From: Saprospiraceae bacterium
GTDB taxonomy: Bacteria > Bacteroidota > Bacteroidia > Chitinophagales > Saprospiraceae
DNA: 64,000 nucleotides
Assembly: GCA_024103005.1 (NCBI GenBank)
Contig: JAGFJA010000054.1
Span: 1 to 64,000 of the forward strand
Direction: 5' to 3'
A program made the position numbers and the translations under genes. The notes under the pieces are model-generated. The model made no database searches and was not told the DNA's origin. It worked only from the letters and a program-made list of their open reading frames with translations. Position 1 is the first letter of the stretch. Each line of letters opens with the position of its first letter. Of the stretch, positions 1 to 14,211 are shown piece by piece.

Positions 1-3000
1 TTTAATCAGACCATATTGGAATTGAAATACATACGAACCTTCCCCATGTCTTCATTTCGTCAATGCTTTAATCAGACCATATTGGAATTGAAATTTTCCA
101 AAAACTACCTGCGTGTCAGGTCTTAACGTTGCTTTAATCAGACCATATTGGAATTGAAATACATACGAACCTTCCCCATGTATTCATTTCGTCAATGCTT
201 TAATCAGACCATATAGTAATTGAAATTTGGAAGCTATCCGCATGATCATGTTATGCCGCTACGCTTTAATCAGACCATATTGGAATTTAAATACGACCAG
301 TGTATTGTTACCAAGATTATCGTTATCGGCTTTAATCAGACCATATTGGAATTGAAATATGTAACCGATACAACTGTATTTGGCGCGGCATTTTGCTTTA
401 ATCAGACCATATTGGAATTGAAATTTCTTTAATCAGTTGTATAAAATGCTCGTTTACCTGGCTTTAATCAGACCATATTGGAATTGAAATTAGCACCACT
501 ACCGCTCGCAGGATGGACAGCATTAAGCTTTAATCAGACCATATTGGAATTGAAATTTGTTATGAAAAATTCTGCCTGTGCAGTTTCGATAGGCTTTAAT
601 CAGACCATATTGGAATTGAAATATGTAACCGATACAACTGTATTTGGCGCGGCATTTTGCTTTAATCAGACCATATTGGAATTGAAATTCATTGTGACCG
701 GTTGCCTCTCTGACACCTATCTGTGCTTTAATCAGACCATATTGGAATTGAAATTGAGCCCCATGTGGTCACTTTACTACGCCAATATAGGCTTTAATCA
801 GACCATATTGGAATTGAAATCTGAATCACGAAGTCACGTTCATAACAAGTGTATAGGCTTTAATCAGACCATATTGGAATTGAAATTTATGTGTTATTGA
901 GGATAGTGCTGTTACTATGCCTGCTTTAATCAGACCATATTGGAATTGAAATGGCATGCTCCTCAGTATGCAATTTCTGTACATTAACGCTTTAATCAGA
1001 CCATATTGGAATTGAAATATGACGTTAAACTGAATAAATTAACGCTGTTACCGTGCTTTAATCAGACCATATTGGAATTGAAATAATGCTTTTAGGATCT
1101 TCACTATACGCATTGTGTACGCTTTAATCAGACCATATTGGAATTGAAATTTGAAAAGGGTAGCCGTTTTTTGTTGAAATAAGTTGGCTTTAATCAGACC
1201 ATATTGGAATTGAAATAGAGAATTTATACCCGTAAAAGAGTTTAATCACAGGCTTTAATCAGACCATATTGGAATTGAAATTGCATAGCCTCCTGACAGG
1301 CTGTTATCTGTTATAATGCTTTAATCAGACCATATTGGAATTGAAATTTGACAGGTCATATTCACTGACCATGTTAATATACTTGCTTTAATCAGACCAT
1401 ATTGGAATTGAAATATAATTATAATTGGAATATCCATGTTTCTTTTCATCGCTTTAATCAGACCATATTGGAATTGAAATTGCGCAAACGAATGCGAGGT
1501 AATTAATTCGTTTGTCGCTTTAATCAGACCATATTGGAATTGAAATACCTGTGGTGATGGCTCTTTACTTAGTTGCTTCCCTGCTTTAATCAGACCATAT
1601 TGGAATTGAAATTCACGAAACCTACCATATTTACAAGTCCACATTTAGGCTTTAATCAGACCATATTGGAATTGAAATAAGATGAAGCGGTAGCAAAATT
1701 GGAAGGTTTCAATAGCTTTAATCAGACCATATTGGAATTGAAATTCAGGTGTAATTATGCACGATGGAATGACATTCCCGCTTTAATCAGACCATATTGG
1801 AATTGAAATTCCAAAATGTCTAAATTGTAAAGTTCATCAGGTAAGCTTTAATCAGACCATATTGGAATTGAAATGTACGGTTGACACCGTGACATTTGAA
1901 TGGAAATACAGCTTTAATCAGACCATATTGGAATTGAAATAAGCTCGTACGGAAACGGCAATACCCTCCTTATTTGGCTTTAATCAGACCATATTGGAAT
2001 TGAAATACTACAACATTGCAATAAATGCGGCGGATATTGTAGGCTTTAATCAGACCATATTGGAATTGAAATTCGACCGGATAATGTAAGTGGGGTAGAG
2101 CTTACTGCGCTTTAATCAGACCATATTGGAATTGAAATTCGGTGTCGAATAGCTTCTCTTGCCGGAGATAAAATGCTTTAATCAGACCATATTGGAATTG
2201 AAATTTGTAAAGGCTTCTCCAATTGTAACACTATCTCCCGGGCTTTAATCAGACCATATTGGAATTGAAATATTTTCATAACTAAAAAAAACATAAAACA
2301 TGACAGAGCTTTAATCAGACCATATTGGAATTGAAATACCGAGGGAGCGGCTCATACTACGCATTACTCAACGAGCTTTAATCAGACCATATTGGAATTG
2401 AAATTGTGATAATGATTTTTTCATTTCTTCAATTGCCTTGCTTTAATCAGACCATATTGGAATTGAAATGTGCGTTCATGTATGCGTCCTCGCCTTCCAT
2501 CTCGTGCTTTAATCAGACCATATTGGAATTGAAATTCTCGGTATAGTGGTCATAGTTCCAGTCGAGGTAAGTGCTTTAATCAGACCATATTGGAATTGAA
2601 ATTTTCTAGCCTTTCTTCGACCGAGGGCTTGTACTTGGGCTTTAATCAGACCATATTGGAATTGAAATTTTTGAAGGTTTTCTGGTGGATTTCTACCAGG
2701 CTTTGCTTTAATCAGACCATATTGGAATTGAAATAGTGTTACATGATCAGTATGCTTTTTTCCCCATATAGCTTTAATCAGACCATATTGGAATTGAAAT
2801 TTTATCCCCATATGTCCTTAATGTCTTTAGGTAAATGCTTTAATCAGACCATATTGGAATTGAAATTCGTAACGAAGTAGCGGCGTATCTCCTCGCCCTT
2901 TTGCTTTAATCAGACCATATTGGAATTGAAATCGACCTGACTAATGGGGTACATATATAGACACATAGGCTTTAATCAGACCATATTGGAATTGAAATTT

Positions 3001-6000
3001 CTTCGGCACTTTCATCTTCCCCTTATAATCACGCAGCTTTAATCAGACCATATTGGAATTGAAATAAAATGGTACGCCATGCAGGCGACATGTGCCAAAG
3101 GGCTTTAATCAGACCATATTGGAATTGAAATGTGGCCTTTGAGCTTGAACTTCCCGATCCCTGAATCGGCTTTAATCAGACCATATTGGAATTGAAATTC
3201 AATGGCTTAAGCCTTGATATATATTCTTCTAACAAGCTTTAATCAGACCATATTGGAATTGAAATGAGAAATACCGCAACGATGAAGCAGAAAGCATTTG
3301 GGCTTTAATCAGACCATATTGGAATTGAAATCCGTAACATTTATAAGGTGAAATGAAAGGAATTAAAGCTTTAATCAGACCATATTGGAATTGAAATTTC
3401 ATCAACTCATGTCCTTTACTGATTCCGATCTCAGCTTTAATCAGACCATATTGGAATTGAAATTACGTTGGTAGCCTTCAACACGTAATCCGTTCCGACG
3501 CTTTAATCAGACCATATTGGAATTGAAATCTCCGACGTGATCTGTGGATGGAATTTCCACTTCCGGGCTTTAATCAGACCATATTGGAATTGAAATTCAG
3601 ACTGACGACCTTTTGAATATCGAACTTATTCCGCTTTAATCAGACCATATTGGAATTGAAATTTCAGAGGCCTTCTTGTGGATTTCATACCATTCAGGCT
3701 TTAATCAGACCATATTGGAATTGAAATTCGGTACGCTCGATCTTGATATGAATGCAGCCTCATGCTTTAATCAGACCATATTGGAATTGAAATTTCAGCC
3801 AGATAAAGAAAACTTTGCTTTTCTGCAAACGCTTTAATCAGACCATATTGGAATTGAAATTCGCATGATAGACGAAAGAGCTTGCAAACTGTATGCGCTT
3901 TAATCAGACCATATTGGAATTGAAATTCCAGGATAGCGTCATTGATCGGAGACAATCCAATCGCTTTAATCAGACCATATTGGAATTGAAATCAGATAAA
4001 GTGTGTGGATCAGTCAGGCAATCTGTTAGCTTTAATCAGACCATATTGGAATTGAAATATCACCTGTGTTATCTTGAAACTGTATTTTGTCAGTTGCTTT
4101 AATCAGACCATATTGGAATTGAAATCGCATGGTAGGCGGTATAGTTACGGTCAACTATATTGCTTTAATCAGACCATATTGGAATTGAAATCGCATAGAG
4201 GACATAATCACGCACACGTTTTTCTGAGCTTTAATCAGACCATATTGGAATTGAAATTATCCACGGCCTGCGCCTTTGTCGATGAATATACCATGCTTTA
4301 ATCAGACCATATTGGAATTGAAATTCAGTCTCAGCCAATGCAAGCGCTTTGTCGAGACAAGCTTTAATCAGACCATATTGGAATTGAAATCAAGTCATTA
4401 CATATCCTTGACGGTAAATCACCATAGCTTTAATCAGACCATATTGGAATTGAAATAAGACCAATGCTTTATACCATTTTTCAACTGAACCTCGCTTTAA
4501 TCAGACCATATTGGAATTGAAATTAAATATATGGTTCTGCATGACTATTACTGTTCACTGCTTTAATCAGACCATATTGGAATTGAAATTTTATCAAAGG
4601 CTTTCTGTGTATTATTGGCTATATAGCTTTAATCAGACCATATTGGAATTGAAATATGGCACCACCAAACAATCCAATAAGCGGAATAAGTGCTTTAATC
4701 AGACCATATTGGAATTGAAATAATGGTAAATCAATTAAAAGAAAAGTTACCAAGTAGCTTTAATCAGACCATATTGGAATTGAAATTAATGAATTAAAGG
4801 AAATCGTATGCCTATCTGCCCAGCTTTAATCAGACCATATTGGAATTGAAATCAACAGACGCCCAACATTGTATTTATGCAATATGGGGCTTTAATCAGA
4901 CCATATTGGAATTGAAATTCGCTTTTGTCAAAAGCCGCTCTAAGAATATCCAGCGCTTTAATCAGACCATATTGGAATTGAAATTCGCTTTAGCGTGGGT
5001 GGGTAGTTTACTTCAAGTAAGCTTTAATCAGACCATATTGGAATTGAAATATCGTCTGCTGCTCGCATTCTGTTTCGCTTTGCGCAGCTTTAATCAGACC
5101 ATATTGGAATTGAAATGAAATTTATGATATGATTGTATGATGCCGCTACCGGGCTTTAATCAGACCATATTGGAATTGAAATAGCCGTGAAAGACCGTTG
5201 TCCGCTATAATAAGATTTGCTTTAATCAGACCATATTGGAATTGAAATACTTATTGTCAAATTGGTCTCTATCAAAACCAGCATCGCTTTAATCAGACCA
5301 TATTGGAATTGAAATGCAACGACATTCATAGAATTTACAGTAACGGTCGATGCTTTAATCAGACCATATTGGAATTGAAATTAGCAGGTGCGTTATTGTC
5401 AAATCCATGGTCAGAGCTTTAATCAGACCATATTGGAATTGAAATTCAGAAGTAACGGCGATATCGGTGAGACCGTAATAGCTTTAATCAGACCATATTG
5501 GAATTGAAATTACAACCCAATACCGTTTTTTATATGCAAAATAGATTGCTTTAATCAGACCATATTGGAATTGAAATACACATAAAGCGTGTATTGTCGG
5601 AAAGATAGATATGGGCTTTAATCAGACCATATTGGAATTGAAATTTGGTTTACAAATTGCCAGTAATAGAAATATAACTATGCTTTAATCAGACCATATT
5701 GGAATTGAAATTTTAGTGCTATATGTGCATAAAATAATATGTTAATATGCTTTAATCAGACCATATTGGAATTGAAATTTGGCAGTAATGCTAAATACCG
5801 ACCGAGCTAAATAAGCTTTAATCAGACCATATTGGAATTGAAATTCGTAAATATTCGATGTTGAGTTTGTACGTATTCTTGCTTTAATCAGACCATATTG
5901 GAATTGAAATAATTTCATATTTATCCGCCTCCATCGCCTCCTGAACCGCTTTAATCAGACCATATTGGAATTGAAATTCCGCATCATACAACTCTCGGAG

Positions 6001-9000
6001 CTTTTTTATTTCTGCTTTAATCAGACCATATTGGAATTGAAATGTTGGAGTAACGCTTATAGTAGCACTTTTAATTGTTGCTTTAATCAGACCATATTGG
6101 AATTGAAATACGCATTCCGCAAGGTTTTTTTGTCGGTTACGCCTGTGCTTTAATCAGACCATATTGGAATTGAAATTCAGAAGTAACGGCGATATCGGTG
6201 AGACCGTAATATGCTTTAATCAGACCATATTGGAATTGAAATATGCACAAACGCACTACACCAAGCATAGCCCTTGCCGCTTTAATCAGACCATATTGGA
6301 ATTGAAATGAGCAAACAGTTGAAGTATGGTTATTACTACCTAATGCTTTAATCAGACCATATTGGAATTGAAATTCTGTAAATTCGTGTATCACAAGCAA
6401 TTCGCACAATGCTTTAATCAGACCATATTGGAATTGAAATACAAAAGCCTCGTTCCGTTTTTCGACAAATGGCAAGCTTTAATCAGACCATATTGGAATT
6501 GAAATAACATACGGAAATATTACACCCGGATCACCATCAACGCTTTAATCAGACCATATTGGAATTGAAATAAACGTATAAAGATGGTTGGCGAGTTGCT
6601 TTATTACGCTTTAATCAGACCATATTGGAATTGAAATTGTTATGCTGTCGTTTTACTTTTTCTTTTTTGAGCGGCTTTAATCAGACCATATTGGAATTGA
6701 AATTACGTTCCTCTTTTTCTGCAACTTGCTTTACTTGTTCGCTTTAATCAGACCATATTGGAATTGAAATTTCGGTAAACACTTATGTGCAAAAAGAAGT
6801 AGAAAGCTTTAATCAGACCATATTGGAATTGAAATTGATGATGATGTGCCTGAATCCGAACCAACCATGCCGGCTTTAATCAGACCATATTGGAATTGAA
6901 ATCTTCCTGCACTTTTTGCCAATGCCGTTCTCATCTGGCTTTAATCAGACCATATTGGAATTGAAATAGACCAAAGCCAAGCTCGAAACTTGTCAAGCCG
7001 TAAAGCTTTAATCAGACCATATTGGAATTGAAATGCGGAATTAAAAGCGAATTATGTAAATAACCTTTTAGCTTTAATCAGACCATATTGGAATTGAAAT
7101 AACAGCATTTGTTGCGTAGATGAGCCAATAGCGTGGGCTTTAATCAGACCATATTGGAATTGAAATGACATTACATTGATGGATGTCCTGAAAGGCACGG
7201 CACGCTTTAATCAGACCATATTGGAATTGAAATTGAACGGACAATGGCAGGGTACAGATGCAGCCAAGAGCTTTAATCAGACCATATTGGAATTGAAATT
7301 TTAGTGCTATATGTGCATAAAATAATATGTTAATATGCTTTAATCAGACCATATTGGAATTGAAATTACCATATATCGATCTTACAGTCTTATTCTTGTG
7401 CGTGCTTTAATCAGACCATATTGGAATTGAAATAGTGAAGATTTGCCTGCACAAGTATGGAATGCAAACGCTTTAATCAGACCATATTGGAATTGAAATT
7501 AATAATTCATTTTTAAAATTAGACTTATAATGCACGCTTTAATCAGACCATATTGGAATTGAAATCAGCTTTTTCTCTTTCTTGATTGTGTGCAAATCAA
7601 GGCTTTAATCAGACCATATTGGAATTGAAATCCACATAGGCGACAGAAACAACAAGTCTTTTAAGTGGCTTTAATCAGACCATATTGGAATTGAAATAGA
7701 TATTTTGAATACACACCAGCTGTTGCTGATATGCTTTAATCAGACCATATTGGAATTGAAATCCATTTGAATTCTATTACCATGATTATTTATTTTTGTG
7801 CTTTAATCAGACCATATTGGAATTGAAATAACTGATCTGATCATTATCCACCTGCACATTGGCCGGCTTTAATCAGACCATATTGGAATTGAAATCAGTG
7901 TGTGACCTGGACGGCTTTCCACAGACCGTGTGCTTTAATCAGACCATATTGGAATTGAAATAACATCAGCCAGGCGAATGATATACCGTTCCGGATCAGC
8001 TTTAATCAGACCATATTGGAATTGAAATGGGAACAATCAATTCACTTCTGCGAAAACAACAGATGCTTTAATCAGACCATATTGGAATTGAAATAGCGCG
8101 ATCCGCGTTATTCCTTTCGTGATGCACAGCGCTTTAATCAGACCATATTGGAATTGAAATATCTGGGGAGCATCCTGGGAGTCGTGCTCAGTGTTGCTTT
8201 AATCAGACCATATTGGAATTGAAATCAACTCCAGAAAATCACCGGCCTACAACCTGAGCAAGCTTTAATCAGACCATATTGGAATTGAAATTACGTTGGT
8301 AGCCTTCAACACGTAATCCGTTCCGACGCTTTAATCAGACCATATTGGAATTGAAATAATGAGATAAAAAATGGACGTGTAGAGCATGCCTATGCTTTAA
8401 TCAGACCATATTGGAATTGAAATATAGAGATATTCTGTCCTATATCGGATGATAGTGTGCTTTAATCAGACCATATTGGAATTGAAATATTTCCCTGCCT
8501 TCTGCAATGCCTCAACGTTATCGGGCTTTAATCAGACCATATTGGAATTGAAATCAGCTCCGAGTCCTGCAATACCGGCGCGGACGGTCTGCTTTAATCA
8601 GACCATATTGGAATTGAAATATGTCGAGTAAGTCGGCATATATTCGATTCTCGTGAGCTTTAATCAGACCATATTGGAATTGAAATTCAACAGCTCAAAG
8701 TGATTGATCTTGACGATATCGTGCTTTAATCAGACCATATTGGAATTGAAATAATGATGGAAGTGTCGGAGCCTTTTTAATGAGGTTGGCTTTAATCAGA
8801 CCATATTGGAATTGAAATATGATAATCCAACTATACAATCTATTGGAAGTGATACGCTTTAATCAGACCATATTGGAATTGAAATGAAGGAAGGACGAAT
8901 CATTTCCGCGATCGCAAAGTGGCTTTAATCAGACCATATTGGAATTGAAATAGCATCTGTAACGCTTTTTTCATTACTACAATTAAGGCTTTAATCAGAC

Positions 9001-12000
9001 CATATTGGAATTGAAATATACGGTGTCCTTTCGTCTCCTGGCTCTAATAAAGAGCTTTAATCAGACCATATTGGAATTGAAATTAATATATCAGCTTTAT
9101 TTTATTTCCTGACCTTCTTTGCTTTAATCAGACCATATTGGAATTGAAATAGTATCACCGGGCAATACTTCTTCACAAAGTATAGGGCTTTAATCAGACC
9201 ATATTGGAATTGACATAGATATGCCGAATACAAATTTATAAATTCACGAGTTGCTTTAATCAGACCATATTGGAATTGAAATGTCAGAATCCTCATCTTC
9301 CCTCCATTCAATAATATCGCTTTAATCAGACCATATTGGAATTGAAATCAAATTTTGCAACGTTATGTGAATGGTCAAGCAATTGCTTTAATCAGACCAT
9401 ATTGGAATTGAAATGTCAGAATCCTCATCTTCCCTCCATTCAATAATATCGCTTTAATCAGACCATATTGGAATTGAAATGTAGGGATAGGTGTTGAATC
9501 AGCAGAAACTGACCATAGCTTTAATCAGACCATATTGGAATTGAAATGAAATTCGACTGTTAAGTTAAATCTGAATTCAGCAAGCTTTAATCAGACCATA
9601 TTGGAATTGAAATCATGTCACTACTACTTTAATATCTATATTACCTGACGCTTTAATCAGACCATATTGGAATTGAAATTTGCAATTCAATTCCACCTTG
9701 TAATTCCCGTCACCAGCTTTAATCAGACCATATTGGAATTGAAATAAAGGAATGGTAACAATTGCGCCCAACGTCCTGCCCGCTTTAATCAGACCATATT
9801 GGAATTGAAATTTCGATGAGGTATTAGATTATGGGGGACATTATGAAGCTTTAATCAGACCATATTGGAATTGAAATTGTTACACCATTGTCCTCGCTAT
9901 ATTCTGTAGTCACAGCTTTAATCAGACCATATTGGAATTGAAATGAAGATCTTGTAATGTGGTAGGCGTGTCAAGTCCTTTACTTTAATCAGACCATATT
10001 GGAATTGAAATTCAGTTGAAGAATTATATTTCATTGCTCCCTCATCACGCTTTAATCAGACCATATTGGAATTGAAATAGAGAAACTATTGACGCTTTTG
10101 ATTTTACTGTTTCAAGCTTTAATCAGACCATATTGGAATTGAAATTGCGGTGAGGATAACACACAGACAATCAATACCGTAGCTTTAATCAGACCATATT
10201 GGAATTGAAATAAGGAAGTATTGTTTTGACTGCATCGCAACCATTTAGCTTTAATCAGACCATATTGGAATTGAAATTAATTTGTAAGTTATATTCGTTA
10301 CTTTGTCCACTCGCTTTAATCAGACCATATTGGAATTGAAATTAATACGGAGAAGGATTGTAGATGCTTGTGGCAATAGCTTTAATCAGACCATATTGGA
10401 ATTGAAATGACACAGTTGCAGTTAATACGGACCCGGATACAGATGCTTTAATCAGACCATATTGGAATTGAAATAGTATTACCCGGCTGAAAAGCGCACC
10501 CGCAATTATTAGCTTTAATCAGACCATATTGGAATTGAAATGTAGGGATAGGTGTTGAATCAGCAGAAACTGACCATGCTTTAATCAGACCATATTGGAA
10601 TTGAAATATTAGGACAATATATTCAATATCAAGATGGGAATAGGCTTTAATCAGACCATATTGGAATTGAAATTTCAAAAACATCCTCCAGTTTACCTTT
10701 GGCCGATATGCTTTAATCAGACCATATTGGAATTGAAATATGATATTGAATTATCTAATGATATTAATTTAACTGGCTTTAATCAGACCATATTGGAATT
10801 GAAATCATTGAAAGAAAATTGGAGGCGTGAGTGGTCAGAAAGCTTTAATCAGACCATATTGGAATTGAAATTATACAAACCGTTATATGAAATGTGCCGC
10901 CCACGCTGCTTTAATCAGACCATATTGGAATTGAAATATCAATGGGATAGATGGAATGGATCAGCTTGGGTATGCTTTAATCAGACCATATTGGAATTGA
11001 AATAATATTTATGAGGAATATCATGAAAGAGTAAAGGTCGCTTTAATCAGACCATATTGGAATTGAAATGACTATGATTTTGTTGAAGGTTACACGGATA
11101 ATAGGGCTTTAATCAGACCATATTGGAATTGAAATATAGGCACCTTAATTAAGAAAGTCAAATTTACATATAGCTTTAATCAGACCATATTGGAATTGAA
11201 ATACTTTTGCGCATTCATTTCTAACGAATAATTTAAAAGCTTTAATCAGACCATATTGGAATTGAAATAAGGAGCAGAAAGCGGAGTAAATTTTATTACC
11301 GCTAGCTTTAATCAGACCATATTGGAATTGAAATATTCAGGATCAATAAAACCATATATACTTAATTCAGGCTTTAATCAGACCATATTGGAATTGAAAT
11401 TGAAAATAACTCGCTTCAGGCATTACTGAAAGATTTAGCTTTAATCAGACCATATTGGAATTGAAATTTATTCGCTGAACTCTGGGTGTTACAGAAAGGT
11501 TTTGCTTTAATCAGACCATATTGGAATTGAAATTGATACATAGAGAACTTAATATAAGCAATCATGGGGCGCTTTAATCAGACCATATTGGAATTGAAAT
11601 TCAACGATGAACCCCTTCACAAGTAATTGTAATACTGCTTTAATCAGACCATATTGGAATTGAAATACATGTATGTGCCATCTCTGCAGGCAACCTATTC
11701 CAGGCTTTAATCAGACCATATTGGAATTGAAATGAAATTCGACTGTTAAGTTAAATCTGAATTCAGCAAGCTTTAATCAGACCATATTGGAATTGAAATC
11801 TACATCCACTTGGAGTTGCTGTTAATGTACTGCCTGGCTTTAATCAGACCATATTGGAATTGAAATTTAGGTGTTAAATTGACCTGGCCAACCATACCTG
11901 CCGCTTTAATCAGACCATATTGGAATTGAAATACGCAACAATGCTACCTGCCTTCGCAGGTATCGTTCGCTTTAATCAGACCATATTGGAATTGAAATAA

Positions 12001-13977
12001 ACCAATTCGGCTGCCTCTTGTATGTCTGAACAGTCGCTTTAATCAGACCATATTGGAATTGAAATATGAAAATCGGTGTATCAAACCATATAAATAGTTA
12101 GTGCTTTAATCAGACCATATTGGAATTGAAATAGGTCAAGAAGAGGTAATAATAACACTTACTGCAAAGCTTTAATCAGACCATATTGGAATTGAAATCT
12201 GAAAAAGGCATTACACACCAAGAAATAGCTGACGCTTTAATCAGACCATATTGGAATTGAAATTGAGCTTATTGAGTTTGGACAGCATCCGGCAATTGAT
12301 GCTTTAATCAGACCATATTGGAATTGAAATCAACATATGGATAAAATGGTCAGAGCGACAGCGGAGCTTTAATCAGACCATATTGGAATTGAAATTTCAT
12401 GATAATATCCCTTTTAATTGCTCACGTACGCTTTAATCAGACCATATTGGAATTGAAATCTTACAGTAGCCCCCAAAAGGAAGTTATTATTCCGGCTTTA
12501 ATCAGACCATATTGGAATTGAAATTGAGCTTATTGAGTTTGGACAGCATCCGGCAATTGAGCTTTAATCAGACCATATTGGAATTGAAATCAGGAGCAAA
12601 GTCTTTTGACCTACATACCAACAAGCTTTAATCAGACCATATTGGAATTGAAATAACTTCGTCCACGGTCTTATCGCATTACTCAATAGTGCTTTAATCA
12701 GACCATATTGGAATTGAAATTTGACTCCTGAACCTTTGCGGACGGCTTCATTAGAAGCTTTAATCTGACCATATTGGAATTGAAATCATATTTGCCGGAC
12801 ATGATGAAACTTTTATCTTAAAGGCTTTAATCTGACCATATTGGAATTGAAATAATGCACAACAATTTCAAGGTTTATTAAAATTGCGGCTTTAATCAGA
12901 CCATATTGGAATTGAAATTCAACAAAACAATCTCTAAATCTTGGATATTGTTCAGCTTTAATCAGACCATATTGGAATTGAAATCTGGGATACTCGGGAA
13001 CGTCGCCAAGCTGCCATCTCGCTTTAATCAGACCATATTGGAATTGAAATGATTTTACCGGCTGTACTGACGCATAAGCGTCTAATGCTTTAATCAGACC
13101 ATATTGGAATTGAAATATCTTTAATGTTTATTCGGCATATCACCATTCTTCTGCTTTAATCAGACCATATTGGAATTGAAATGAGCCAAAACACACTGCT
13201 CAACGCGCTTAAATTAGTAGCTTTAATCAGACCATATTGGAATTGAAATGATTTTACCGGCTGTACTGACGCATAAGCGTCTAATGCTTTAATCAGACCA
13301 TATTGGAATTGAAATGTAGCCTGCTGCTCGCTTTCTGTTTCGCTTTCCGGAGCTTTAATCAGACCATATTGGAATTGAAATGTCAATGATGGCACTTTGA
13401 CCTTAGTTACGTCCGGCGCTTTAATCAGACCATATTGGAATTGAAATAACGTCCGCCCCTGTTTCGTCAAATAATCTCTCAATATTGCTTTAATCAGACC
13501 ATATTGGAATTGAAATCAACTCCAGAAGGTCTTCGAATGCTTCTACTGACTGGCTTTAATCAGACCATATTGGAATTGAAATACAGTTAACAAACCGGTA
13601 AACCACCTGATTAACCTTGCTTTAATCTGACCATATTGGAATTGAAATCGTCATCACAGGCACGATAGTGTTATTACAAGGATAGCTTTAATCTGACCAT
13701 ATTGGAATTGAAATACAGGAGCAGTTGATGCGACTAATTGCCGCAGGGAGCTTTAATCTGACCATATTGGAATTGAAATATCAGCACGTTTCGTTTTACG
13801 AGCTGCAACGGTACTGCTTTAATCAGACCATATTGGAATTGAAATATAATTATATTTGTTATTTATAAATTAATAAAAGATGCTTTAATCAGACCATATT
13901 GGAATTGAAATACCGTTACCGCACAGTTAAGGGTAGGAGGCACAACGGCTTTAATCAGACCATATTGGAATTGAAAC
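1..13977 (+). CRISPR. Very long CRISPR array, trailer end, about 212 repeats; continues off the left edge
   Basis: A 30-bp repeat starting GCTTTAATCAG and ending GGAATTGAAAT recurs about every 66 bp without interruption. Spacers are mostly 36 nt (35-37) and largely unique. Sampling repeat starts (-1, 65, 131, 197 ... 6938 ... 13948) gives about 211 units. The first repeat lacks its first two bases because the window begins inside it. The ATTGAAA(N) 3' end is the crRNA 5' handle typical of type I-B and type III repeats, so transcription is inferred left to right with the leader outside the window. Supporting this, the final repeat (13948-13977) ends GAAAC and five repeats with AATCTGACC lie within the last 1.3 kb. 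Other variants are at 197 (two changes), 263, 9190 and 9983. No cas gene lies nearby, so the effector type cannot be fixed from this window. Confidence 0.99.
13948..13977 (+). repeat. Terminal (trailer) CRISPR repeat
   Basis: This is the last recognisable repeat and its final base is C instead of T (ATTGAAAC). No further repeat follows. The 234 bp up to the next gene start at 14212 hold no recognisable gene or cas remnant. A changed last repeat is usual at the leader-distal end of an array. Confidence 0.9.
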
Positions 13978-14211
13978 CAGATTAATCAACAAATTATGGA
14001 AGATCTATGCGACTTCTTTTTGTTGGTATTTTCATCCTTAGGTGTTGACTGGGAGTTGTTTATGTCTCGTCTCATCGGACTGCATGATAATATTCTTAAC
14101 ATCGACATGAAACACCTTGGTTGAATATTTGACCTTAAACAACAAGCAGCCTGGCCATTTTTTTAATATTTTTGCTCCGAAACTTTGATTAGGTAACACA
14201 ATAATAGAAAA

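Noticed and set aside
425-460. A spacer beginning TTCTTTAATCAG, resembling the start of the repeat, as a possible truncated repeat.
   Set aside because: Only ten bases match. Finding such a match once in ~211 spacers is plausible by chance, and the spacer has the normal 36-nt length.
1-13482. Many open frames repeating FNQTILELK (plus) or FQFQYGLIKA (minus), looking like a tandem-repeat protein.
   Set aside because: They are translations of the CRISPR repeat. The unit is 66 bp, a multiple of three, and the repeat lacks stops in those frames, so frames stay open over several units. The segments between are unrelated spacers.
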